Of a stretch of DNA of 64,000 nucleotides, positions 1-9,639 are shown piece after piece. The stretch's first letter is position 1. Each line of letters opens with the position of its first letter. The DNA is from Deinococcus humi (GTDB lineage: Bacteria; Deinococcota; Deinococci; Deinococcales; Deinococcaceae): NCBI RefSeq assembly GCF_014201875.1, contig NZ_JACHFL010000002.1, positions 186,001 through 250,000 on the forward strand, given 5' to 3'. Position numbers and translations under genes: made by a program. The notes under the pieces are model-generated. The model saw only the letters and a list, made by a program, of their open reading frames with translations, had not been told where the DNA came from and did not search any database.

Positions 1-978
1 AAGAAGATGGGCTTTGATCTGCAGTTTGTCGGTTACGACGATCAGGCGGACCCGGCCACCGGGACAGCGGCAGCGCGCAAGATCGCCTCGGGCCGCGCAA
101 TCCTGGGCGTGGTGGGGACCATGAACAGCGGTGTGGCCATTCCGGCCAGTGAGGCGCTCAAGGCCAGTCACGTCACCATGGTCAGCCCGGCGGTGACCGC
201 CAACGAGGTCACAGACCGTGGGCTGGCGAACATGAACCGTATCGTGGCCCGCAACGACGCCCAGGGACCGGCAGGCGCGAAGTTCATGATGGACGAGCTG
301 GGGGCGAAGTCGGTCTACATCCTGAATGACAAGACCTCCTACGGTGAGGGGCTGGCCGCCGAAGTGGAGAAGACCCTCAAGGCCGGCGGTGCCAAGGTGA
401 TCGCCAACGAGGGGACCGAGGAAAAGAGCGACTTCTCCAGCATCATCGCCAAGATCAAGTTGCAGAAGCCGGACGCGGTGTACTTCGGCGGCATCTACAC
501 GCAGATTGGCATCTTCATCCGGCAGTTGCGCGACGCAGGCATTGATATTCCCGTGGTTGGCGGCGACGGTCTGGACAGCACCGAGCTGGCGACCATCGCA
601 GCCAAGGGTGCCAACAACATCTACTACACCACCATCGTCGCGCCGCTGGAGTCGCTGCCCGCCGCCAAAACTTTCACCGCCAACTACCGCAAGGCGTACA
701 AGACCGTGCCCGCCGGCTACGCCGCGTTTGCCTACGATTCGGCCAACGTGATTGCCCAGGGCATTCTGGACGCCGCCAAAGCCAATGGCGGCAAGCTGCC
801 AACCCGCACGCAGGTGGAAACGGCCATCCGCAAGGGCAGCTTCAAGGGTCTGCTGTCGGGCGACGTGACCTTCAACAGCGTTGGGGACCGTAACTCGGTC
901 ACGCTGTACATCATGAAGATGGATGCGGGCAAGCAGAGCCTGTCGGCGCAGTCGACGGTCAAACCGCCCAAGCAGTAA
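1..978 (+). CDS. Branched-chain amino acid ABC transporter substrate-binding protein (5' truncated by window)
   Basis: The reading frame is open from base 1, so the true start, the secretion signal and roughly 50 residues lie outside the window; the visible part is 325 residues. It reads as a type I periplasmic binding protein of the LivJ/LivK (Peripla_BP_6) family: an N-lobe segment around GVVGTMNSGVAIPASEAL, a hinge around YILNDKTSYGEGLA, and a C-lobe stretch PDAVYFGGIYTQ followed by VVGGDGLDS. Such proteins capture leucine, isoleucine, valine or related ligands outside the membrane and deliver them to an ABC permease. The permease genes would be upstream, out of view, because the gene ends at a strong hairpin and the next gene is on the other strand. 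The exact ligand cannot be told from sequence. Confidence 0.9.
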   Translation, partial: KKMGFDLQFVGYDDQADPATGTAAARKIASGRAILGVVGTMNSGVAIPASEALKASHVTMVSPAVTANEVTDRGLANMNRIVARNDAQGPAGAKFMMDELGAKSVYILNDKTSYGEGLAAEVEKTLKAGGAKVIANEGTEEKSDFSSIIAKIKLQKPDAVYFGGIYTQIGIFIRQLRDAGIDIPVVGGDGLDSTELATIAAKGANNIYYTTIVAPLESLPAAKTFTANYRKAYKTVPAGYAAFAYDSANVIAQGILDAAKANGGKLPTRTQVETAIRKGSFKGLLSGDVTFNSVGDRNSVTLYIMKMDAGKQSLSAQSTVKPPKQ

Positions 979-991
979 GGGTCAGCACAAG

Positions 992-1025
992 GAGGGGCGC
1001 AGGGAATGATTTCCCTGCGCCCCTC
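992..1025. terminator. Bidirectional hairpin between converging genes
   Basis: A perfect 15-bp inverted repeat (GAGGGGCGCAGGGAA at 992-1006 and its complement at 1011-1025) with a 4-nt loop sits between the binding-protein stop and the 3' end of pfkA. It is followed by a T-rich stretch on the + strand (TTCCCTGTCTTTGTG). It most likely ends transcription of both converging units. Confidence 0.85.
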
Positions 1026-1042
1026 TTCCCTGTCTTTGTGCT

Positions 1043-2050
<1,008 letters not shown>

Positions 2051-2111
2051 GGTGAGTCTCGCTTTGTTGGAATTGGGGAAGGGAGTTGTGGGCGGGTGGA
2101 GGCCATCAGGC

Positions 2112-3062
2112 TTAGAACGGGTCAGAGGCGGAAGGTCCCGCCTGTTCCGTTGCCCGCAGGGCCAGGGCATAAGCGTCATTCTTACGCAAACCCTGGGCCA
2201 TCAACAGATCACGTATATCCCTGGCCGTTTTCCCCTGCGCGGCCCACGCTCCTGCCTGCGCCTCGTGATCGGGGGTATCGGCGTCTGAATCGGCCTCGCC
2301 GGGCGCACGGCCTGCCACCACCACTACGATCTCCCCCCGGACGCCCGCGGTAAACTTCTGTGCCAGTTCATCCAGGGTCCCGCGCACCGTTTCCTCGAAC
2401 CGCTTGGACAGTTCGCGGGTCACGCTGGCGGGGCGCGAGTCACCGCACGCGCCCGCCAGATCGCTCAGCGTAGCCCCCAGACGGTGCGGGCTCTCGTACA
2501 GAACACTGGTTTCCGGACGGGCGGCCAGGGCCACGAGGCGGGTTTTGCGCTCGCGGCCACTGCGGGGCAGGAAACCCTCGAAAGTAAATCTGCCTGTGTC
2601 CAGCCCCGACAGCACCAGCGCAGGCACAAAGGCGGTGGCTCCAGGCAGGACCTCCACCGGAATGTCTGCCGCGATGGCCGCCGCCACCAGTTCCGCGCCA
2701 GGATCGCTGACGCCGGGGGTGCCCGCGTCCGAGACGTAGGCCAGCCGGGGATACCGCTCCAGTACGGCGGGGGCGCGGCGCATGGTGTGGGCGTCCAGGC
2801 GCACCAGGGGCTTTTGAATCCCCAGGTGCGACAGCAGCGCGCCGCTACGGCGGGTGTCCTCGCAGGCCACAGCGTCCGCCCCCTTCAGCACCTCCACGGC
2901 GCGCAGGGTGATGTCGCCCAAATTGCCCACGGGGGTGGGCACCAGCCAGACGTGTGGACCATGGGGCTGTCCGGCAGGTTCAGTGCCGGACGAGCCGTCA
3001 TTGACCCATTCAGTGTCGGCTGTCCCGGCGTCGGGCGGCTCGGTGCCGGGCAAGTCAGTCAT
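2112..3062 (-). CDS. rsmI: 16S rRNA (cytidine1402-2'-O)-methyltransferase RsmI
   Basis: A tetrapyrrole-methylase-fold enzyme that 2'-O-methylates C1402 of 16S rRNA in the decoding centre using S-adenosylmethionine. Diagnostic strings are [16 protein letters not shown] near residue 40, CEDTRRSG near 67, [14 protein letters not shown] near 107 and SPHR near 190. The protein is 316 residues, longer than the usual 280 or so because of a roughly 38-residue acidic, low-complexity N-terminal tail before the first beta strand. The start at 3062 overlaps the stop of the upstream 86-aa gene by 8 bases, so the three genes from 3740 down to 2112 form one translationally coupled operon. Confidence 0.94.
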   Translation of the reverse strand: MTDLPGTEPPDAGTADTEWVNDGSSGTEPAGQPHGPHVWLVPTPVGNLGDITLRAVEVLKGADAVACEDTRRSGALLSHLGIQKPLVRLDAHTMRRAPAVLERYPRLAYVSDAGTPGVSDPGAELVAAAIAADIPVEVLPGATAFVPALVLSGLDTGRFTFEGFLPRSGRERKTRLVALAARPETSVLYESPHRLGATLSDLAGACGDSRPASVTRELSKRFEETVRGTLDELAQKFTAGVRGEIVVVVAGRAPGEADSDADTPDHEAQAGAWAAQGKTARDIRDLLMAQGLRKNDAYALALRATEQAGPSASDPF

Positions 3063-3315
3063 CGGCTCCAGGCGGCGCCCCGTTCAGTGTCAGGTTCGGG
3101 CCCATCAGCCCCGCGCCGTCCGTTCCCGTGGCGGCCAGCCCGACGTTGGGCTTGATCCTCACCTTCACCTTCTGGGGGCGCTTGAGCACGTTGGTGATGC
3201 GGGCACGGAGCAATTCGCCCTCGCCCACGGTGACGGTGACCAGCGTGCCCTCGGGCAGGCGGGTGCCCAGCACCACCACCACCCCGTTTTCGACGACGCC
3301 CTTGTAGGCTCTCAT
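3055..3315 (-). CDS. Small conserved-looking protein, DUF104/antitoxin-like N-terminus, function unknown
   Basis: An 86-residue protein overlapping its upstream neighbour by 4 bases (ATGA) and rsmI by 8 bases. The first half (ENGVVVVLGTRLPEGTLVTV) resembles the small beta-rich DUF104 or AF2212-type family, some of whose members are antitoxins, and the rest is a basic strand-rich segment (KRPQKVKVRIKPNV) with a flexible tail. No adjacent toxin-like gene is visible, so an antitoxin role is not supported. Coupling to the rRNA methyltransferase suggests a nucleic-acid or ribosome-related role, but this is only inference from context. Confidence 0.7.
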   Translation of the reverse strand: MRAYKGVVENGVVVVLGTRLPEGTLVTVTVGEGELLRARITNVLKRPQKVKVRIKPNVGLAATGTDGAGLMGPNLTLNGAPPGADD

Positions 3316-3740
3316 GCTTCCCTCCCCTGGGCGCGGCGTTGCCGCCGCTGTGCCCTGGACAATGCTTCTTGGAGTGCCACGATTTCCGATTCGCGCGCTC
3401 CGCCCAACCGGGCGTAGCGGTCAATGACTTCAGCGGCCTCGCGCCGACGGTCGAGCCGCAGCAGCAGCGCTCCCAGATGCTCGCCGCCCACGAAGTATGA
3501 GCGGGGATTTTCCGGGTCTGCCAGAATCTGCGCGCGGGCCTTTTCCAGATTGAGCAGCGCGTGCTGGTGACGGCCCACCTGCCAGCGCACCAGATACAGC
3601 GCCAGTGCAAAGGTTAACAGCGCCCCTAGCACCGAGATCGAAATGGTTTCCGAAACCCCAAACCCCGCGCCCAGGCGCAGGGTCAGTGGAAAACAGAAGG
3701 CCAGCACCACCATCACCGCCAGCGTGGCCGCGTAATTCAT
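3312..3740 (-). CDS. Two-helix membrane protein with a TPR-like cytoplasmic tail
   Basis: A 142-residue protein beginning at the ATG at 3740. An open frame extends to 3809, but the extension is charged and precedes a clean N-terminal transmembrane helix. Two hydrophobic helices (residues about 4-22 and 31-50) are followed by a soluble helical region (NLEKARAQILADPENPRSYF... LLLRLDRRREAAEVIDRYA) that reads like one or two TPR units, and a very basic C-terminus (RAQRRQRRAQGREA) that could touch nucleic acid or ribosomes. It is the first gene of the rsmI operon. I do not recognise a specific family. Confidence 0.75.
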   Translation of the reverse strand: MNYAATLAVMVVLAFCFPLTLRLGAGFGVSETISISVLGALLTFALALYLVRWQVGRHQHALLNLEKARAQILADPENPRSYFVGGEHLGALLLRLDRRREAAEVIDRYARLGGARESEIVALQEALSRAQRRQRRAQGREA

Positions 3741-3892
3741 GCGCTGCCCTGCTGGGGGGTGTTGGAGGGCGTGCCGCTCTGGGGAGTGGCGGACAGAACC
3801 ATGTTCCACAGTCTAGCGGTCGGCGGCGCTCGCAGGCCGTCAGTCGGCTCACGCTGCCCTCGTGGCAGGGCAGCAGCGTTAGTCTGGGCAAC

Positions 3893-4333
3893 GTGAGGCT
3901 GCACCTGATCACTGTCGGAGAACCCCGTCTGGCCTACGCCCGCGCGGGCTGGGACGAATACGCCACGCGGCTGCGGCGCTACCACAAGCTGCAAGTTAGC
4001 CGCGTGTCCGGCAAGACGCAGGCTGCCGAGAGTGAGGCCATTCGCAAGGCGGCTGGAAAAGCGCCCCTGATCCTGCTGGACCCGCGTGGGCGGCAATTCA
4101 CCTCCGAGGGACTAAGCGCCTACCTTGATGCCCGCGCGCTGGGCGGCACCGGAGAACTGGCGCTCGCGGTGGGCGGTCCCGAGGGCCACACCGACGAACT
4201 GCGCGCCGGAGCAGACGCCCTGTGGAGTCTGGGCGAGCTGACCCTGCCGCACGATCTGGCGATGGTGGTGCTCGCCGAGGCGCTGTACCGCGCAGCCACC
4301 ATCAGTGCAGGCGAGCCCTATCACCGGGGCTAG
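3893..4333 (+). CDS. rlmH: 23S rRNA (pseudouridine1915-N3)-methyltransferase RlmH
   Basis: SPOUT-family enzyme that methylates pseudouridine 1915 in helix 69 of 23S rRNA on assembled 70S ribosomes. Family hallmarks are present: the N-terminal strand HLITVGE, LLDPRGRQFTSE near residue 63, the SAM-binding knot LAVGGPEGH near 89, and the C-terminal block LPHDLAMVVLAEALYRA followed by GEPYHRG. The frame is open back to 3605, but the upstream part has no family similarity and lies over the neighbour's promoter. The GTG at 3893 puts the conserved first strand at the start and gives 146 residues against about 155 in E. coli. It is divergent from the 3312-3740 gene. Confidence 0.93.
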   Translation: MRLHLITVGEPRLAYARAGWDEYATRLRRYHKLQVSRVSGKTQAAESEAIRKAAGKAPLILLDPRGRQFTSEGLSAYLDARALGGTGELALAVGGPEGHTDELRAGADALWSLGELTLPHDLAMVVLAEALYRAATISAGEPYHRG

Positions 4334-4480
4334 GAAGCACCCGCTCGTCGCCTTCAACTCCAGACTCCGCTGGTTTCCTTCTTGCATCGGTGATGAACAA
4401 ACGTTCAGACGGACATTTCTTGAACCAACCGGATTGCAGCCTTCGACGGTTAGTCCTCTGCATGTCCTAGACTTTCCGGC

Positions 4481-5095
4481 GTGATTCCCGACGCACCTGC
4501 CCCCGAAGCTGAGTGGTTCCAGACACCCACCCTGCGGGGGCAACACATTTTTCTGGAAGGATTGAATGAGTCGCACGCCGCTGACATGTGCGCTGGGGCC
4601 AACGCGGAGACGGTGCGGCTGCTGGCGCGGGGCGGGCCTTCGGCTGCCACGCCTGAGGCCTGGGCCGAGTACATCGGGCGGCTCAATGCCCTGCCGAACC
4701 GGATCAATTTCGCGGTGTGCCTGCGGAGCAGCGGTCTATGCGTGGGCCGCATCAGTTACAGCGAGATCAAGTGGGCAGACCGCTGGGTGGAAATTGGAAC
4801 CATGCTGCTGCCTGCCGCGCAGGGCACCGCTGTCAATCCGGAGGCCAAACTGCTGCTGATGGCCCGCGCTTTTGAGGTGCTGGGCGCGGGCCGCGTTCAT
4901 TTCAAGGTGGATGCCCGCAATGCCCGCAGCCTGCGCGCCATGCACAAGCTGGGCGCGGTGCAGGAAGGCACCCTGCGGCAGTATCAGGTGGTGTCCGGCG
5001 GCTATGCCCGCGACAGCGTGATGTTCAGTGTGCTGCGCGGCGAATGGCCCGCCGTCAGGGCCGGGCTGGAAGCCCGCCTCGCTGCCCTGGGCTAG
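4481..5095 (+). CDS. GNAT-family N-acetyltransferase (RimJ/RimL-like)
   Basis: 204-residue acetyltransferase with GTG start. It has the arrangement of the RimJ/RimL/SpeG-like branch: an N-terminal substrate strand (TLRGQHIFLEGLNESH), a strand pair ending in WADRWVEIGTMLLP, an acetyl-CoA helix region around NPEAKLLLMARAFEVLGA, and the typical tail VDARNARSLRAMHKLGAVQEG. The usual Q/RxxGxG/A pyrophosphate loop is replaced by AAQGTAVN, which is within the range seen in this branch. The substrate may be a protein N-terminus, an antibiotic or a small amine, and cannot be chosen from sequence. It stands alone, about 150 bases after rlmH. Confidence 0.85.
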   Translation: MIPDAPAPEAEWFQTPTLRGQHIFLEGLNESHAADMCAGANAETVRLLARGGPSAATPEAWAEYIGRLNALPNRINFAVCLRSSGLCVGRISYSEIKWADRWVEIGTMLLPAAQGTAVNPEAKLLLMARAFEVLGAGRVHFKVDARNARSLRAMHKLGAVQEGTLRQYQVVSGGYARDSVMFSVLRGEWPAVRAGLEARLAALG

Positions 5096-5178
5096 TTCCC
5101 CCATCTCCTGGGGTCCTCATCTGGCTGAGAGCAGCCTTAACGATTGCCAGAGACCAACCTGTTAGCCTCGTGGACATC

Positions 5179-5640
5179 ATGTCCCTGCCGCGCCCTGTCC
5201 TCGTGTCTACCCTCGCCCTGACCCTGCTGGGGACTTCCGCCTCCGCCCTGATCGTGCCGATGAGCGGCTGGGTGCCGGTGGAAGGCGACGCCAGCGTCTG
5301 GACCGACTCCAGCGGAGCCTGCCTGATGCGCGAGGAGCGGACGGGCCAGGCGTTTCCGGCCCTGGCCTCGCAGCCCGAGGCGCTGGCCTTTGCCGCCAAG
5401 CTGCGTGTACAGCTGAGTAAAACGATGGGGCCGGTGGTGATCCAGCCCGTGGACCGCGCTGGGTTCTGGGCGGTGCTGGCCGCCTACGATTACAAGCAGG
5501 GCGGCGCGACGTACAAGGTCTCTCAGCTGTACCTCAACGACGCGGGTCTGCTGCGCACCGTCACCGGCAGCAGCGCCGAGGGCGAGAAGGGCGCGTGTGT
5601 AAATGCCATGCGGGAATTCATCCGTTATCTCGCCAACTGA
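5179..5640 (+). CDS. Secreted protein of unknown function
   Basis: 153 residues starting at the ATG at 5179, with a clear signal peptide (basic start, then VLVSTLALTLLGTSASA and cleavage near ALI). The mature part has two cysteines (GACLM and GACVN) that could form a disulfide in the cell envelope. An in-frame GTG three codons upstream is an alternative start. No family recognised. The gene is compact, isolated and codon-typical, and lies about 160 bases before mraY on the same strand. Confidence 0.75.
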   Translation: MSLPRPVLVSTLALTLLGTSASALIVPMSGWVPVEGDASVWTDSSGACLMREERTGQAFPALASQPEALAFAAKLRVQLSKTMGPVVIQPVDRAGFWAVLAAYDYKQGGATYKVSQLYLNDAGLLRTVTGSSAEGEKGACVNAMREFIRYLAN

Positions 5641-5797
5641 GGGGTCAGCAAAGCGCTTCGGGACCCAAGTGTCTTGGCACCGCAAGGCAGGTCTGGAAGT
5701 CCGGCCCGACAGCGTTCGCGTGCTACCCTCGCCAATTGATGTGTGACCCCCGCTTGCTCTTCCCGCCCGCCTTTAGCGCCATTCCGAGGACCCGGCT

Positions 5798-6715
5798 GTG
5801 ATGGTTGTCGCCGCGCTGCTGTCCCTGCTGCTGGTGTGGCTGTTCATCCGGACCAGCAAGGCGCGGGGGTGGGGGCAGCCGGTCCGCAAGGAGGGGCCGC
5901 AGACGCACCTGATCAAAGAGGGCACACCCACGGCAGGCGGCGTGCCCTTCGTCCTGGCGCTGGCGCTGGTGTTCTTCCCGCTGTACTTCACCGGGTATGC
6001 GGGCGGACCGCGTGAGTTGCTAATCATGCTGACCGCACTGGGCATGGGCCTGATCGGCGGGGCCGACGATTTTTTAAAGGTGCGTTCGCGTATGCGGGGC
6101 AGCGGCAAGAAGGAACTGATCGCCCGCGAGAAGATGCCCCTGCAATTGCTGGTGGGGCTGCTGTTCGGGTGGTTTGCTGCGCCGCTGGCCGCACACGAAC
6201 TGGTGCCAGGCTTCGGGCAGATCGGGGACACCATCCTGCTGACCCTGGTCATGATCGGCAGCGTGAATGCCTTTAATTTCACCGACGGTCTCGATGGTCT
6301 GCTGGGCGGTGTGGCGATCATCGTGCTGCTGCCCCTGTTGGCGCTTTCGCCCGTCTCCGCGCTGCTGGTGGCTGTGATTCTGGGCTTCCTGTGGTTCAAC
6401 GCGCACCCGGCCCGTGTGTTCATGGGCGACATGGGTAGTCACGCCATCGGGGCCATCGCGGCGGGCGCATACGTGCTGTACGCCGACGTGTGGCTGCTGC
6501 CGATCGCCGCCATCATTCCTGTGGTGGCCGTGCTGAGCGTGGTTATTCAGGTGCTGTCGTTCCGCACCCGCAAGAAGCGCGTCTTCAAAATGAGCCCCAT
6601 TCAGCACCATTTCGAGCTGAGCGGCTGGCCAGAAACCCACGTCACCCTGCGTTTCTGGGTGGTCACGGCAGTGGCGACGGCAGCGGTCTGGTGGATTCTG
6701 GGCGGCAGACCATAG
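5798..6715 (+). CDS. mraY: Phospho-N-acetylmuramoyl-pentapeptide transferase
   Basis: Integral membrane enzyme transferring phospho-MurNAc-pentapeptide from UDP to undecaprenyl phosphate, giving lipid I in peptidoglycan synthesis. Signature motifs are EGTPTAGG near residue 42, the double Asp of GGADDFLK near 88, NFTDGLDGL near 161, FMGDMGSH near 209, and the family-specific loop [13 protein letters not shown] near 268. It has about ten hydrophobic helices in 305 residues, short of the 360 of E. coli. A GTG at 5798 is directly followed by an ATG at 5801; GAGGA at 5786-5790 is better spaced for the GTG. Unusually it is not inside a mur/fts cluster here. Confidence 0.95.
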   Translation: MMVVAALLSLLLVWLFIRTSKARGWGQPVRKEGPQTHLIKEGTPTAGGVPFVLALALVFFPLYFTGYAGGPRELLIMLTALGMGLIGGADDFLKVRSRMRGSGKKELIAREKMPLQLLVGLLFGWFAAPLAAHELVPGFGQIGDTILLTLVMIGSVNAFNFTDGLDGLLGGVAIIVLLPLLALSPVSALLVAVILGFLWFNAHPARVFMGDMGSHAIGAIAAGAYVLYADVWLLPIAAIIPVVAVLSVVIQVLSFRTRKKRVFKMSPIQHHFELSGWPETHVTLRFWVVTAVATAAVWWILGGRP

Positions 6716-6749
6716 TGGCCGGTTCCCTGCCCCTTCAGCTGTCTGTTTC

Positions 6750-7691
6750 GTGATTGCCCCCCTTGCCTCCCTGCTGGCGCGCCGCGCCCATCTGTCTGCC
6801 CAGGGGACCACGTTTTACCGGGGCGTTCATACCACCGAGACCCAGGGGCAGTTCGCGCTGGACCTCGCCGGGGCCATCGGAGTGCTGAGTCTGTACGCCG
6901 ACCTCTCGCCGCAGGAGGAGATGGAACTGGCCGGAGCATGTGCCGGGGCGGCGGAGCTGGTGGGTCTGTACCTCAAGCGCCGTCCACCCGAGGCGCGGCA
7001 CGCGGCGAACGTGGCCCGCGAGTGGCTCTCACCGCCCGATCCCGTCTGGGGTGAGGCACGCGGTGAAGTCACGGTGCTGGAAAACGGGGTGCCCTTCGTG
7101 ATCCGTCCCGGGTCGGACCTGAGTCTGGGGCTGTTCGCGGATGCCCGTCCGGCGCGGCAGTGGGTCAGGCAGCACCCACCGGCGCGGGTGCTGAACACGT
7201 TTGCCTACACCTGCGGCTTCGGCCTGAATGCGGTGCTGGGCGGCGCGGCCACGGTCAAGAACGTGGACCTGTCGCGCAAGGTGCTGGCCTGGGGTCAGGA
7301 GAACTACGCGCTGAGCGGGTTGGCTGCCCCGGACAGCGATTTCCTGTACGGCGATGTGTTCGACTGGTTCCGGCGGCTGTCGCGGCGAGGCGACATCTTT
7401 GATCTGGTCATTCTGGACCCACCCAGTTTCGCGCGCGGCAAGGCCGGAATCTGGCGCGCGGAGCGGGACTACGCCCGGCTGACGGCCATGGCGGCGGCGG
7501 TAACCGCACCGGGCGGTCAGGTGCTTACGTTGCTGAATCACGCCGGCGTGTCTGCGGCCCACTTTGAGCGGATGGTGCGGCTGGGCCTGCAGGAGGCTGG
7601 GCGGCAGAAGCAAGACGCTGTGCGGCTGGACGCGGGCGAGGATTTTCCAGGAGCCACGCACCTGAAAGCCGTGGTCTGGTGGCTGGATTAG
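6750..7691 (+). CDS. Class I SAM-dependent rRNA methyltransferase (RlmI/COG1092-like)
   Basis: 313 residues, GTG start. The C-terminal two thirds has the order seen in RlmI-type enzymes: substrate strand [15 protein letters not shown] near residue 125, SAM motif [14 protein letters not shown] near 148, the acidic loop [16 protein letters not shown] near 170, and catalytic [13 protein letters not shown] near 216. In RlmI this fold makes 5-methylcytosine in 23S rRNA. A full N-terminal PUA domain is not obvious here. Target base is inferred from the family only. It follows mraY by about 35 bases. Confidence 0.85.
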   Translation: MIAPLASLLARRAHLSAQGTTFYRGVHTTETQGQFALDLAGAIGVLSLYADLSPQEEMELAGACAGAAELVGLYLKRRPPEARHAANVAREWLSPPDPVWGEARGEVTVLENGVPFVIRPGSDLSLGLFADARPARQWVRQHPPARVLNTFAYTCGFGLNAVLGGAATVKNVDLSRKVLAWGQENYALSGLAAPDSDFLYGDVFDWFRRLSRRGDIFDLVILDPPSFARGKAGIWRAERDYARLTAMAAAVTAPGGQVLTLLNHAGVSAAHFERMVRLGLQEAGRQKQDAVRLDAGEDFPGATHLKAVVWWLD

Positions 7692-7695
7692 GGAT

Positions 7696-7917
7696 TCAGG
7701 ATTCTTCGGACAGCCCGAAGGGAGCGATCTCGCCGCCCGCGAAACTGCAGGTCAGATCGCCCAGGTTGATGTCGGCGCTCATCGCCCCGTAGACCGTGAA
7801 ACGGACGACCTCGCCAGCCTCCACGCGCCGCAGCACGTCCGGCGTGACCCAGCCGCTGACCGTGATTTCGCCGTAGGTCATGCTGAAGAATTCGGTGGCT
7901 TCGGGCGGACTGGACAT
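7696..7917 (-). CDS. Small hypothetical protein
   Basis: 73-residue protein converging on the methyltransferase with 4 bases between stops. It starts at the ATG at 7917. The sequence is beta-rich and acidic (GEITVSGWVTPDVLRRVEAGEVVRFTVYG), suggesting a small barrel, with no transmembrane segment or catalytic motif. Codon use is like its neighbours, which supports a real gene. No function can be given. Confidence 0.65.
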   Translation of the reverse strand: MSSPPEATEFFSMTYGEITVSGWVTPDVLRRVEAGEVVRFTVYGAMSADINLGDLTCSFAGGEIAPFGLSEES

Positions 7918-8044
7918 GCTTCAAGGATAGGGCAGTCCGGGCGATTGTGGGCCGCATGCTGAACTGTCCACCAACCCCACCTCTCCTGCTCCCACTTGTG
8001 CGCCGCCTCACTTCGTTTTGTAAAGCGGCGGGTATGCTGGAGGC

Positions 8045-8698
8045 ATGACGCAATCTGCCCCCTCCGAAAGCCAGGCCGAGAAGCAAGTGCTGGTTCCCCT
8101 GACCACGCCCGAAGAAGTCGATCAGTTCCTGACGGACTATCCGCTGGCCGCTGTGTTCAAGGCCGGCACCTGCCACAAGACCATGCAGGGCTTCGGCGTG
8201 CTGGAAACCTTCCTGCAGGATCACGAGCTGCCGGTGGGCTTTATCCGCGTGGTGGACTGGCGCCCCGCCAGCAACCATGTCGCGCAGTTGACCGGCATCG
8301 TTCACCACAGCCCGCAGCTGATGATCTTCAAGGACGGTCAGGTGCAGTTCGAGGTCAACAACTGGGACATCACTCCCGAGGCGCTGGAGCCAGTGTTCGC
8401 ACAGGTGCCTGCCCGCAGCGCCCCGGCGGGCGTGCAGACCGACGACAACATCGAGCCGTACCGTCGCCTGATGCGCGATTTCGTGGACGGCAAGATCAGT
8501 GACTGGGCCTTTCAGGACCAGTACGTGACCATGTTCCGCGATGACGCCAGCCTCCGCAGCCAGCGCGAATTCGAGCTGCTCTCACGCCTGTTCGGCGATC
8601 CCGACGCCTACCACGGCGGCCTGCACCAGCTCGGCCAGCCGCAGGAGCGCGGGAACCTGAAGGACCGGGTTCAGCAACTCCTGACTGAGTTGGGCTAA
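8045..8698 (+). CDS. Monothiol bacilliredoxin (BrxC/YtxJ-like) fused to a colicin-immunity-like domain
   Basis: 217 residues. Residues 1-115 read as a thioredoxin fold of the BrxC/YtxJ type: [13 protein letters not shown], a single active-site cysteine in FKAGTCHKT (Cys43), a cis-proline loop [13 protein letters not shown] near 87-99, and NNWDIT matching the family's SHWDIT. BrxC proteins remove bacillithiol or similar low-molecular-weight thiols from oxidised proteins. After a linker, residues 138-217 form a helical domain ([20 protein letters not shown] then [15 protein letters not shown]) resembling the self-protective colicin-immunity family. The second assignment is weaker. The gene ends at a clear terminator facing ohr, which fits an oxidative-stress neighbourhood. 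Confidence 0.75.
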   Translation: MTQSAPSESQAEKQVLVPLTTPEEVDQFLTDYPLAAVFKAGTCHKTMQGFGVLETFLQDHELPVGFIRVVDWRPASNHVAQLTGIVHHSPQLMIFKDGQVQFEVNNWDITPEALEPVFAQVPARSAPAGVQTDDNIEPYRRLMRDFVDGKISDWAFQDQYVTMFRDDASLRSQREFELLSRLFGDPDAYHGGLHQLGQPQERGNLKDRVQQLLTELG

Positions 8699-8715
8699 GT
8701 AGCCTCATTACACTA

Positions 8716-8748
8716 AAAAGAGCGCCGGGATACTCTTGGCGCTCTTTT
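8716..8748. terminator. Bidirectional intrinsic terminator
   Basis: AAAAGAGCGCC (8716-8726) and GGCGCTCTTTT (8738-8748) form an 11-bp perfect stem with an 11-nt loop. A-run and T-run flanks make it a canonical terminator for both strands, between the bacilliredoxin fusion and ohr. Confidence 0.92.
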
Positions 8749-8759
8749 CTGTTCCCCGT

Positions 8760-9176
8760 TTACTTGACGCTGAGACGCACGTCCACGTTGCCGCGCGTGG
8801 CAGCGCTGTAGGGGCAGACCTCGTGGGCCGCCTTCATCAGGTTCATGGCCTGCTGCTCGTCTAGGCCGGGAAAGTGGCCCTGAAGTTCCACATCTAGGGC
8901 GAAGGTCCCGCTGTCCCTGCTCAGGCCGACGAGGGCGGTGATGGTCTGATCGCCGCTCAGCTCGATCTTATCGCGACGCGCCACCACGCCCAGCGCCCCC
9001 TGGAAGCACGCCGCGTAACCTGCGGCGAACAGTTGTTCGGGGTTGGTGCCGGGTCCATCGTCGCCGCCCATGCCCCTGGGCACGCTCAGGTTCAGGTCGA
9101 TGCGTCCATCGTCGCTCTTGGTGTGCCCGGCGCGTCCGCCGGTGGCCGTGGCCTTTGCGGTGTAGAGGTTGCTCAT
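8760..9176 (-). CDS. ohr: Organic hydroperoxide resistance protein Ohr
   Basis: 138-residue OsmC/Ohr-family peroxidase that reduces organic and fatty acid hydroperoxides using a lipoylated partner. Both redox cysteines are present: Cys57 in GYAACFQGAL and Cys121 in EVCPYSAATRGN. The conserved arginine is in the LSVPRGMGG stretch and the glutamate in NPEQLFAAGY. These contexts separate Ohr from OsmC. No OhrR-type MarR regulator is adjacent. A doubtful 76-aa frame lies just upstream on the same strand. Confidence 0.95.
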   Translation of the reverse strand: MSNLYTAKATATGGRAGHTKSDDGRIDLNLSVPRGMGGDDGPGTNPEQLFAAGYAACFQGALGVVARRDKIELSGDQTITALVGLSRDSGTFALDVELQGHFPGLDEQQAMNLMKAAHEVCPYSAATRGNVDVRLSVK

Positions 9177-9639
9177 GGGCTCAGCATGTCACAGGCTGGG
9201 CAAGGCCAGGGAAAACCCGTCTGGACGTGACGGGAAGAGGCGGTCAGCCTCCGGTCTGACTTGCGGTGGGAAGACAGCAGGGACAACCCGCTCTACGAAT
9301 GCAGTGTCAGCCAGAGTGTCTTGAACCTCAATTGTTGGCCGCCGGAACAGTGTCCCTTTCGCCTTCAGAACCCGGGTTGCGATAAGTATCACGCTGGCGA
9401 TGATGGCGCTCACAGTCACAGAGATGTAGTTGTTCCTCGGTTGACTCTTCTGAATTGGAGAGCCGCTGGGGTCTGATGGCTCTCCTCACTGTCGGCAGCC
9501 GCCTGAAGCGCCGAATGATCAGTGACTTTCTGAATGCCTGTAAGCGGGAAGTAAGAGGGGATGAGGTGTCATGGTCTTGTTTTCCGTCTCTTCATCTCTT
9601 CTCATCGCCCGCCTCTGCTGCTTCCCCCGGAACCTGCCA
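9177..9639. other. Long stretch without a convincing gene
   Basis: About 460 bases of somewhat lower GC between ohr and the next operon. The only frame with any merit is 9189-9419 on the minus strand (76 aa, GTG start, a hydrophobic N-terminus TVSAIIASVILIATRVL, then no recognisable domain), ending 12 bases before the ohr start. It lacks a Shine-Dalgarno sequence and family resemblance, so I do not call it. Short plus-strand frames at 9261-9476 and 9455-9643 look random. The region should hold the ohr promoter and the promoter of the 9640 operon. Confidence 0.5.

Noticed and set aside
2051..2179. In-frame extension of pfkA upstream of 2050
   Set aside because: Pro/Arg-rich, with no family similarity, and runs into the rsmI 3' end. 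The ATG at 2050 gives the normal length.
3605..3892. In-frame extension of rlmH
   Set aside because: Covers the divergent promoter and part of the opposite gene; the conserved first strand begins at the GTG at 3893.
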